NCBI GenBank assembly: GCA_002118135.1
Contig: BDIU01000008.1
Span: forward strand, 248,001-312,000
Direction of reading: 5' to 3'
Source of the DNA: Trebouxia sp. TZW2008
Taxonomy: Eukaryota; Chlorophyta; Trebouxiophyceae; Trebouxiales; Trebouxiaceae
DNA length: 64,000 nt
Both the position numbers and the translations under genes were made by a program. Under the pieces are notes generated by a model. That model saw nothing but the letters and a program-made list of their open reading frames with translations, searched no databases and was not told the DNA's origin. Positions within the stretch are counted from its first letter, which is position 1. Every line of letters begins with the position of its first letter. This document shows positions 32,901 through 44,900 of the stretch, in pieces.

Positions 32901-35900
32901 CACCTCACACACCAAGCTGGTGTTTTGCAGGTGATGCAGACAACAGGACAGCTGCAGTGTGAAGTCCCCAACGCCAACTTGCATCACTTCAAGGGCAGAT
33001 TTCAGTTCCTTTCAGAGGAAGACAGTAAGCATCCAATTGATCTTCACTTTGCTGCATGCTGTGAACACATCTGGGCTGCCCAGCTAACATCGGCAAGTGC
33101 TTTACAAGCCGTGTTACAAGATTTGCACTTGAGCATACTTGGGTAGCAGGGCCTCTGCATGTCACAGATCATCAATTTGCAAGACTGAGCATTGCCAACT
33201 TTCTGATGCTCAATGCAAGATTGAGCATCAGAAAGTTGGCAATTTGTGGGATCAACTCATCACCGTAGCACACCATCAACCTCCATGATTGTCTGCAAGA
33301 AGGCTTGACTGTTGAATTCAAGCACCAGGTCTGCAACTTCTGATCAAGTTTTGAAGGGTCAACCTTGTTGCGGAGGGGATCAGCAGACCAGTGCAGTGCC
33401 TGTTTCAATGCATGAGTTGCAAATTCTGATTCGAAGCATGTGAACTTGTCAGCTGTGCTATGCAGGGGACCAGCAAGCCAAGGTAGTGTCTGTAACAATA
33501 CATGAGGTGCTACTTCTGATGCAACCCATGTCAACTTGTCAACTGCGTTGTGTGGGGGATCAACAGGCCAAGGCAGTCTCTGTAAAACGAATGAGATGCT
33601 ATTACTGATTCAAAGCATGTTGAGTTGATCATGATCCCCAAACCGCGCACGGCCACAGGCATCCCACACAAAAGTGTCTTGTTGTGAATACACTACTAAT
33701 GTAGCCCACACAAGATGCCCTGCAACCCTCACAAAACTGCGCACATATTGTGGGCAGTCCCCAAATTTTCAGAGCCCCTGTGGACACCTGATGTCAGCTT
33801 GTCCACTGTGCTGTGTAGGGGACCAGCAGGCCAAGGAAGCCCCCATAACAATGAATAGGATGCTACTTCTGATGCAAGCCATGTCCACTTGTCAACTGTA
33901 TTGCGCAGGGGACCACCAGGCCAAGGCAGTCCCTGTAACAATGAATGAGATGCTGCTGCGTGGCTGCACTCTGAAGAACACAGGCTACATCCTGGGCCTG
34001 GCTGTCTACACTGGCAATGAGACGCGAATTCAGAAGAACTCAGCCAAGACGCCCAACAAGATAGGCATGTTCCTTGACACTCTGTGCCTTGCAGTCTTGG
34101 AACAACTTCAGTGAAGTCCACCTGCACTGCGCTTTGTATACTTGGCATGGCCCTTTGTGGTTTCCTGCTGCTTGCTACTGCTTTGCACCTTGCTGTTTGC
34201 TGCTGCTGCTTGCTGCTTTGCTGCTGAATTTGCTGCTGCACCTGGCAGGACTCAGCAGAAATTGCTGCTACACCCAGTAGGACTCAGCAGAAACTGTATA
34301 ACGGTGCTCTTCTCCTGCAGCTGTTTGAAATTGAAGTAGCCAAATATGATTGTGATTGTATGTGTCTGTTACCCCTGCATGCTTGTGTCATCGCTTTCTG
34401 AACCTCCAGATTGCCTTCATCAATGCAAAGCCCTGGCTTATCTTTGGTGTCTCTGTTACTTGCATGCTTGTGTGATTGCTTTCCAAACCTCCTTATTCGC
34501 TTCATCAATGCAAGCTTCTGACTTGACTTTGGTGCTTCTGCTACCTGCTTGCTTGTAGTATTGCTTTCTGATGGCTTCATCAACGCAAGGCTCTGACTTA
34601 GCTTTGGTGTTTCTGCTGCCTGCAGGCTCATATGACCGCTTTCTGAACCTCCAAATTGGCTTGAGCAATGCAATGTCCTGACTTGACTTGGGTGTTTCTG
34701 CCGCCTGTGTGCTTGCAGGATTGCTTTCAGATGGCTTCAACAAGGCAAGGTCCTGACTTGCCTTTGGTGTTTCTGCTGCCTGCAGGCTCATATGACCGCT
34801 TCCTGAACCTTCAAACTGGCTTCAACAATGCAAAGTTCTGACTTGACTTTCGTGTGTTTGCTGCCTGCAGGCTCATATGACCGCTTTCTGAACCTTCAGA
34901 TCGGCTTGATCATTGGTATGCAGCTGCTGATGTGCCTCTTCTGCTCCATCGCCTCCTACATCTGGCGTGAGCACTCTGGCAAGGAGCGCTACTACCTTGG
35001 CCTGACTTCCTACGTGCAGGTACGGTCGACGCACCACTGTGCAAGCATTTCTGCACAAGTTTGCCAGAGTCTTCGACTGTGAACCACCATATGTAACACT
35101 CGACATGCAATGCGTGACACACAATATGTGGTTTTGGAGAGTACGAATCATTGAGATGCAATGCAAAGTCTGAAATACACAATACGTTGGCGCCAATACG
35201 CGATATGCAAGACCTAAGTGTGTCGCAGTTGTGGTCATTGAACATAAGAGTATGGTGATCACTGGTCTGAGTCCTGACTGAATAAGTGCCAGTGCTGTAT
35301 GAGCCACGTGCAAAGACTGGGCAGAACAGCGTGGTATCGACATCACGTCAGCCCAGTCATGCTGTTGGCAAACACAACAGCACATGCTCTTGGTTTTGAC
35401 GATGTATGTGCGAAGACTTGTGAGGTCAGCTGCATTGCTCTTGTTGGTGTCCTGTGACTTGATCTGCAAGCAAACGTACGCCTCAGCTAGTGAGTCAAGT
35501 GGATCTGAGGCTGTCTGCAGCTGAGATTGTGCTGAAGCTTTCTGAAGGGCTGCATTGATCTGCAAAGTCTTTGATATGAGGTCTGCAATTTGCTGCCTCG
35601 CAGCTGTTGTTGCATTGCTGGATGTGTCATGATAGCATGCATTGCTGCATGTATGCAACAATCATGTCAAGGCTCAAGTCTGAGTTTGCTGTCTGGTGCT
35701 GAAATTCTTGGGTCCTTGCAGGGTAACTACAAGAGCGGGTTTGTATACTGGATCATATTGATGATCACATTCTGGATCCTGTACTCCTACCTGGTACCCA
35801 TCTCTTTGTTTGTGTCCCTGGAGATTGTCAAGTTCTGGCAAGGCTTCCTTTACATCAACCATGACAGGGAAATGAAGGTATGGCGCCGCCCATCAAGCGC

Positions 35901-38900
35901 TCGTTTGCAGTCATACAGACATCACAATTCAACTTGAAGGCCTCACTAAAGTCATGAGCACTTACCTTACTACAAGCACAGAGTTTGATCCAACAAGCCA
36001 AGTGTCTTGTGTATGACGGTGGTCACATTGTCTTTGTTGTGGTATTGCAATACATGTGACGTTCAGTGCTATGCTCTTGTGCATCATCTGCACTGCCAAA
36101 TCTCAAGGGGGGCTGATCATCAGGCTATTTGGCCTAGAACAGTCAGTGATTTGGCGAGGGGAAAGGTTACCCAAGGACAACAAATGAGCATGCACAATGC
36201 AGGATCCTGTAAGTGGAGAGTATGCAAAGGCACGTAATAGCAATCTGAATGAGGACTTGGGCAAGGTGGAGTACGTCTTCAGTGATAAGACCGGCACTCT
36301 GACCAGCAATGAGATGCAACTCAGAGAGGTGGCCGTCAAGACACTGCCATTGGGCACTGCTGAGTTCAAGTAAGCTGCAGATCAAGACCTTTGTCATTGC
36401 CATGCAACACGCGAGCCAGCATGTGATGCAACAAAAGGTTTTTAAGTCAATCGTTGCGCGCCTAGCATGGATTGCAACAGCAAGCTGCAAGGCAGACACT
36501 GTACCTCCAATTTGTGATAGAAGAGCAAGCTGCTAACGCCTTGTCACCTCAGCACATGTTGCAGCAGCAGGCTGCCAGTCAACAAGTGCACCTGCAGCAT
36601 GCATTGCAACAGTCAGCTGCATGTTGAACGGTGTACATCCAGCATGCGTGCATCAGCTCAAGCTGCTGCTTAGGCCTTGTCACTCCAGCATCTGTGTCAA
36701 AATCACGGCGCTGCTCAAGCATTGTTCCTTCAGCATAAATTGCAGCAGCAAGCTGCAGCTTGAGCACCATACCTCTAGCATTTGTTGCAGTAAGCAAGAT
36801 GCAAGTCACGCTTGTACTCCAGCAACTATTGTAACAGCAAGCTGCTCCAGCACTGTTCAACCAGCAGCTGTAGCAACAGTCAGCTGTTCATCGACCAGTC
36901 TGACCTGCAGCATTTCCAGTAGCAGTAAGTTGCGGGCACTGCTGCTGTATAGTAGCAAACATTATTGTACCTAGGGTCAAAGCACTTCATAGCTTGCAGC
37001 TGCAGGTTGCTGGCTGCAGCATGCTTCTTCATCATTGTGCGGCTGTTTGGTGCTTGTAGTATGCTGGCGGGTATCAGTGCAGCATGAAGCGCTATGCTGT
37101 CTTCATGCTGGCGGGTATCAGTGCAGCATGAAGCGCTATGCTGTCTTCATGCTGGCAGACTGTCATGCTGTCATCGTGCTGACAATACTGCGCTTCATTT
37201 TGCATACCTCACCCCTTGGTACTGCATCTTGAAGCAGAGTGACTTCCACCTAACAAAGTACAGCCTCAACGCATGTAGCACAGAACCCAGCCACCCAGTA
37301 TGCTGTTCCCTGGCGCTAGTGCTTTTACTGAATCCTCCAACACCCGAGAACAATGCGCACAAGCCCCTGCTGGTCCAGAACCAGGTTTTGGCAATGTCAG
37401 CAACGGTAACATCAATTGACAACGCTTTCTGCTTGACTTAACCAGCTTGGCCAGATACATGTTGAATACACGGCGCTCGCTCAAATCTTCTTATACAATG
37501 TACTCCAATTTGCTCAGTATTTCATGTTTAATTTTGCTCTTCTGCCTTATGCTGAAAAGCATACAAGAACTTGCTATATTGATGCGCAGGTTGGAGGATC
37601 ATGTGGAGTGGTCAGGACCTGAGACCCTGAGAAAATTTGATAAGCGCATGGCAGCCGCCACTGATGGTTTGAAGGAGGGGCTGGAGTGGGGCGATATCAT
37701 CAATGCTGGGGGTAGCCCTGCACCCCTGCTGGGCCTGCACACCAGCCACCCTACTGAGCAGGTCTGCAAATAGCTGAACTTCATTGCGTACAGCGTGCCA
37801 CTGATGCATTATGTGTTGCATGCGTTCCATGTGTACTTGCTTGTCATTTGCAAGCAGTGCTGTGAGAATTGCAGTTGTAGCCAAGCCGTAAGCCCCATTG
37901 ACAGACTTGTTGTGTACATGGCGATAGACTCATTGCAACACAGCTGTAAGCTGATTCTCAGCTCAAAGATGAGCCTATGTACATCAGAGAAGTTACCTGA
38001 GCATGCAAGTTTGTCATGACATGCATGATTTGCTTGACACACATTTTTCACACGACAGCTGTGTAGGACCATGCAAAATAAAAGCTAAATGTTTTCTTCT
38101 TGCGGTGTAGATGCTTGAGGAGCTGGACTTGGGGGACATGGCTCCCTCTGGGGGCCCCACCCCTCAGCCCAGCACTGTCTGGAGCAGGGGTGCCCATGCA
38201 CACAGCCATGCACACCATGAGCATGCTGATCATGATGTGGACGCCACTGATGACGAAGGTACACTGTCAATCGTTGTCATTTGTCGTGTGCTGACGAAGG
38301 TACACTGTCGATCGATATCATTTGTTGCGTGCTGGGCACCTGAAGAGCTTTTATTGTGTTTGCTTGAGCTGTGCCAGTAGGCACTGTCATGGACTGGTAC
38401 CAAAGCGCATCTGCTGCTTTGCTCTCAACTATGCTTGACTTGAAGCTAGGCTCAAGGATGAGGGGCCAATTGAAATGTGTTGACATGACCATGGCCACTT
38501 CCGCATGCATCGAGTTGTTGTCATCTCTTGTTATGGCATTTTTGCGCATAAGCAACCATGCCTGAGCTGAACATGCCAATGCTGGATTTGCAGCAAGAAT
38601 TGGTGCAAATAATGTGCCACAAAGCAAAGTCATGCATGCACTAGGGCTTGACCACAATCATGCACATGTCTGGATCATTGATGCCTGGGTCATTGATGCC
38701 TGGATCATTGATGCCTGGGTCATTGATGCCTGGATCATTGATGCCTGGATCATGCTGCAACAGGCAGCACTTTGGATGCATCCAACTCAGGCTGTTGTTG
38801 CCTTGCAGATGGGACTGATGACACTGTGCTGGGCTTCCACACAGCGGACTTCTGGCTCAATATCTGTGTCTGCCACTCTCTCATTGTGGAGCACAAGGAG

Positions 38901-41900
38901 GGCGCACCCAGACCTACCTTTCAGGTGGGGCCTGCCCTCAAACTCCTTTCTTGACTTGTGTTCCTTCTTGCGCCATCAGCGCCCGTCATTTCGTTTTACA
39001 ACTTTGTGATTCGTGATGCTGCGAAGGCTTGCGTGCTGTATCCTGCTGTGGCCTGAGTTTCCATCGCCTAGTACTAACACAACATCTTTTGCAGTGCATG
39101 ATGCAAGCTCCATTTTGCTGCATCCCTGACAGTGGTCAGGCCGCCTCTGTCAGTTCAGCTTCAGAGAGTTGTGTATGTTGTATAAGCACCTGCTTCATTT
39201 GTGGTGCGTTCTGGCTGACTAGCCTGCACATGTCCATGCACATCCACCGCTGTCCTTCACTGAGCAACTCGAGTCTGTCTTTTGGTAGGCAACTGAACGT
39301 CCTACTTCTGCTTACCATCCCTGTTGCTGCGCCTTTTGCATGCTGTACTTTTGTTACGTAGGAAATTCAAGTCATCTGGCATGAAGGTTCTTCATGCAAG
39401 TACAGCGGCAAATGCTTCCCAAACCTTGTGTTTGGATGCCTCTTAAAAGAGGGAGCCTGGGTGATTGCACCAGCATGCACCCCATGCAAAGCCTGTGCAT
39501 TTCTTCTTTATGCACACTCAATAACTCATACTGCATGAGTGGGACAGCATGCTTTCGCTGCTGCTACTGCTGTAGTATGAGCTGTTCAGCGTGCACAGAG
39601 GCAGAAGTGCGCAGACTCTGCATGATGTACATACAGTAAACTCTCTTCAGAAAGACACTTGATGTAAGGACAATGTCGATGTAAAGACAGCGCCATTGGT
39701 AACCAATCACTGCATTCTGGCTGCAGTGGTCCCTCTAAGTAAGGACAATTTGATGTAAGGAGAAATTTCTTAGTAACCAAAGCAGTAGCCACAAAGAGAT
39801 TTTACTGTAGTGGCAAATTTGCCCATGCTTGAATTCCTGAGCAATGTCTTCACTTGAGATGCTGCTGCTGTCATTGCTGCTGGAGTGCATTACCCTCATT
39901 GCAGCAGAGATATACAAGGTGGCTGCTGCATTGTTCAGGCCCTCGCCAGGTGAGTTGGCTTTAGCGTAGGACGGTCGCCAGCTTGAGTTCAAAATCTTGA
40001 GCCAACTCTGCATGTGCGCATGCCACGCGTATTGTGCAACTTTTGCATGCTTTGCAGCCAATGTTCCATCAGAATGTACAGAAAGCTTCTGCCACTTGCT
40101 GCAGGAGCTTTCTGTACATTCTGCTGTTGTGATGGCTTGACAGCATGCAAAGAAGCAGGCTGCTTGATTTGCATACATGACAGTTGGCCCAAGGATTGAG
40201 AGCCCCAGCAGGCAGCCACCTTCTACTGTAGCTACCTCAGCATGCAAAGAAGCAGGCTGTCAAGCCATCACAACAGCAGAATGTACAGAAAGGTTCTGCC
40301 ACTTGCTGCAGGGACCATCACCAGATGAGGTGGCTCTCGTCGAGGGCGGCCGCCAGCTGGGATTTGAATTTCTGAGCCGCACCATGCAAGGCGTCACGCT
40401 GCGCATGCTGGGTCACGAGGCCACCTTTGACGTGCTCAACATGATGGAGTTCAGCAGCGAGAGGGGCCGTATGAGTGTCATTGCCCGCAGCCCAGACGGC
40501 ATCATCAGGCTGTATGCCAAGGGGGCTGACAGCAAGATGCTGGCGACCCTCAGCAAGGACACCAAGCCAGAGCTTTTGGAGCAGACTGCCCGCAACCTGC
40601 ACCTGTTTGCTACTCAGGTCAGTACTCCTGGTCTACAGCACAGTTGATACTGCTTGTGCACATGATGGCAGCACTGAGCTGTATACCAAGCAAGATGCTG
40701 GCAACCCTCAGCAAGGACACCAGGCCAGAGTTGCTGGAACAGACTGCCCGCAATCTGCACCTCTTCGCCACCCAGGTCAGCGCTCCTAAAAGGCAGCACA
40801 GTTTGACTGCTGCTTGTATGCCTGACAACAGCAGTCTTGGCGGAGCTTTGATATCCTGTTGCACCAAGCAATCTGCACACGGAAGCCTGCGCAATCCTAA
40901 GCTTGCAGCGATACAGCCTCAGCAAGTTACTACAATCTGCATCAGCTATCAGAGACAAGGCACCAGATTCAAGACATCACAGCTCATGCTGAAGCCATTT
41001 GGTGCACAAAGTGATTATAATCAGGATCTATGCACACTGGTGCTTGGTACAAAGGTTCTTTCAGAGGAGGAATGGGCAGACTGGGACAGGCGCTACCAAG
41101 CCTGCTGCATTGAGCCAATTTGCCCCCATGCATAACGACAGTGCTGGCTTCCGCAGGGTCCACAGCACACTGTCAAGTAACTCACTCTATACCTTAGTGT
41201 GTTTTGGTGCTCTCAGGGACTGCGTACTTTGGTGCTGGGCACAAAGGTGCTGTCAGAGGAGGAGTGGGCGGACTGGGATGCGCGATATCAGGACGCCGCA
41301 GCTCAGCTGGACAACCGAGATGAAGCCTTGGCTGCCCTGGCTGTGGAAATTGAAGCTGACTTGGAGATGGTGGGCGTGACCGCTATCGAGGATAAATTGC
41401 AAGAGGGCGTGCCTGCTGCCATCCAGTCTCTGCTAGATGCTGGCATGAAGGTCAGTCAAGGCATGATGATACATGTATGTTTTGATGCTGGGTTGCAGGG
41501 CTGCAATGAGTCCAAGTTTGTTGCTGGCGCATAGCAAGCTCATTAGTCTCTGCCAGACGCTGGCATGAAGGTCCGCCAATGGACTCATTCGTGTTTTGCT
41601 TTGTGGGGTGTCTGCATCTATTACGTCCCAAATGAGTGCTTGCACACAGATAAGCCAGTAGCAAGCACCCTTTATGCATTGTAGAGCGCGCAACAGGCTT
41701 CATGGCTATGTCAGTAACGCTCAAATTTAAGTAGGTGTCATTTTGCACCAATGACATCGGCACTTGGTCCAGCTGTGCTGCATTCTTGTCCCTGCTAGCT
41801 GTTGACGCAGAAACTATGAAAGTGCAAGGACCCCAGTTGCTGGAAAAGCATGATGTGTGGTTGCATCCTGTACATTCCATTGATAAGATTGTGCAGTTTG

Positions 41901-44900
41901 TTCACGCAGTCAGTAGGAGGACCTGTTTGATTTCGCACCACAACCTCATCTCAAAATGAGCTGTGTTCAGGTGTGGGTGATCACGGGAGATAAGCAGGAG
42001 ACAGCCATCAACATTGCCATCAGCTGCAAGCTCATCCGCCACCCGGATTCCCTGCTCATCTGCAACGCTGACACCCCAGAAGCTGCAGCGCAGCGCATTT
42101 CTGACCTCACAGCACAGGCAAGCTTTCTGCTCACAATGTATTGCCAATGTGTGTAGACAGCCCTGCAGTCTTCATGTTGACATGCTGTTGTGCAATGTGC
42201 ACTGCTATTGGTATGCATAATGTCAACCTGTGAAGGAGGGGTTAGCGGTGCAGATATCCAAAGCATCTTGCGTCAGGTCTTCCACAGGCTGTGAAAGCAT
42301 GCGCTGGCATTGGGAGCCCAAGCAATACCATGTGTTTGATGCTGAGCTTCATGCAGCGTTACCCGCTTGCAAAGAACAGGCCATGTTTCCCGTCCTGGTA
42401 GCCTGCATTTTATGAGATTTCATGACTCACAGGCCCAAAGCTAGTAGCACTTGCAAGCTGATGATAAGTTAAGCAGATGCTTCGGTTGCAGGTTGGGCAG
42501 ACAAGAGGGGTGCCCAAGGGTGCAGGGGCCCACCACACGCACACCAAGCGCAAGCCTGGCATCTTTGCCCGCCTGTCGAGGATGTCAGGAAACTTGAATC
42601 CATTTGAGGAGGAAGAGGCAAATCCTCGGCACAAGCGCAATCTTCACATGACAGTGGGCAAAGTTGGTGAGCTTTCTGCATTGTATGTACAGGCGTTTGT
42701 GACTCTTATCTGCTTTCATACCTTGCAACTCATGCACAACCTTGAGCAGCATCCACTTTTGCGCATCAAGTATGCTGGCACACACAGACACTCTTTTGTC
42801 ACATGCACATGGGGCTCAGCTGCTTCAAATTGCATATTGTCTTCTGCTGTGCCTGAACTGAGCATCCCACTCTGTGCGTATAGGTGAGCTGGTGATTGAT
42901 GGCAAGACCCTAGAGCATGTGCTGGGCAGCCCCCAGGAGCCCCTGCTGGCCCAGCTGGGCTCCCAGTGCGGCTCTGTAGTTATCTGCAGAGCATCCCCCT
43001 CCCAGAAGGCAGCCATTGTCAGGATGATGGCTGAATTTGAGGTGCTTATCTTTCCCACTGCTGCCTGTCTACACCACATATGTATTTAGGAGAAAAGTCA
43101 GCGTCAAGTGCATCTGTAGAGGGTCCCCATCCCAGAAGGCGGCCATTGCCAGGCTGATGGCTGAGTTTGAGGTGCCTCCATGTCTTGCTAGTGCCTGATC
43201 ATATCAGTGACACAGTCAGAGAGAAAGTCGACTTTTGAGTCCTCCTGTTCTGTCACCTTCCGGGGCACACTCCTCCAAAAGCCCGCCATTGTCATGATGA
43301 TGGTCAGAATTGAGGTGCACACCATTTAGCACATGTCTTTTTGTTCCAGTGACACAGCCAGAATTGTCAGGGTGAAGCTGAAATCAAAAATGGCTCAATT
43401 CTTTGGAGCTCAGGTGAAGAGTTCACACGCATCCGTACAGTTGTTCTGTGCAATTCTGGGTTCTTATGCAAGACGTCTGCCTGCTATGTTGCATGACGAG
43501 GCTAAGTGGTGCTGACATGTCTGGTGGCGACTAAATACTCACCTTTGTCAGTTATCTCTGTTTTTTTCACCTTTGTTTTTGTAGAGGATACAAACAGACA
43601 TGACTGACAAAGGTGAGTAGTTGGTCGAGAACAGACATGTCAGCACCACTTAGCCTTGTCATGCAACATAGCAGGCAGATGTCTTGCATAAGAACCCAGA
43701 ATTGTACAGAGTAACTGTATGGATGCATGTGAACTTTTGACATTTAACCATGTCAATACCACTCAATCCTGTTGTGCATCTGTACAGCGCACACCCTCTG
43801 GTACATGATCAAGAAATTGACAATAAGAGTCATCATCTTCTTTGATTGTGTACTGGAGGTCATAGGCTGTACAGATGCACAACAAGGTTGCGTGGTGTTG
43901 ACATGCTTGGTTGTTGGTATGGGCGATGCACATGCAGAAAATAGAGGAGAAGGGCTTTCAGCGCTGTTGTTGGGTAACATGTGTGCACTTGAGTTCTGAT
44001 GTCTGTTCATATGTCTTGAGCTTGCAGATGCACAAGGCAGTGGATGAGTGCAACGATCAAACTGTGCGGTACAGGTGCGCAAGGCAATGGGCAGGTCTCT
44101 CCATCTGTACCTCTGTCTTTCATGTGTTGTTTCTTCAGCATGTATCCAAAGATATGGGTTGTGCAGATGCACAAGGCAGAGGGCGGGTCCAAGGGCATCA
44201 ACCGCTGGCTGAAGAGACAGCAGCGCCGCCTCAGTGGCAAGATGTTGGGCATTGGCGATGGAGCCAATGACGTGGCCATGATCCAGGCTGCTGATGTAGG
44301 CATTGGCATCATGGGCAAAGAGGGTCGTCAGGTGTGACAAACTTCCTGCTGGGTCTTGCATTGAGATTATGTTGTACCTTGCAGTGCTCTGGTGTACATT
44401 GGATGGTGCCAATAATGTGGCCATGATACAAGCTGCTGATGTGAGCATTGGGATCATAAGCAAGGAAGGCTGCGTTCCTTAGCGCTGTGCAGCAGCACTG
44501 CTGAGCCATGCTGTAAATGCTGCATGTTGTGTTCTTGTGAGCTCTGCACGCCACAGGGCAGTTCCGTTTCTTGATTGCTCAAATGCCCATTTGATTGCAG
44601 GTGGTGAACGATTTGCACTACGCCATTGGGCAGTTCCAGTCCCTGGTGCTGCTGCTGCTGGTGCATGGCAACCTGTGTATGAGCTGAGGCTTTGTCAGTG
44701 AACAGTTTACTTCCAGGTCACTGAGAGGGTTGCGATGCTGGTATGTGCAGGCAGTAAACAACTCGGACTATGCCATAGGGCAATTCCGCTTCCTGGTGCG
44801 GCTGCTGCTGGTACACGGCAGCCTCTCCAGCTACCGCCTCTCCCGCCTCATCAAGTACTCCTTCTACAAGAACATCTGCTTCGCCTTCGTGCTGTTCTTC

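Noticed and set aside
33729..34241. 170-codon minus-strand frame starting with Gln repeats
   Set aside because: It covers flippase exon 7 copies in antisense; the repetitive pattern comes from the echo units.
34873..35661. 262-codon minus-strand frame
   Set aside because: It is antisense to flippase exon 8 and intron 8, with no homology and compositional bias from the intron.
38667..38757. Protein reading [10 protein letters not shown] repeats on the plus strand
   Set aside because: It is a translated 15-bp intronic minisatellite and not part of the phased flippase model.
43753..44463. 236-codon minus-strand frame
   Set aside because: It runs through repeated copies of flippase exon 19 edges in antisense; the plus strand holds the GDGAND-coding exon.
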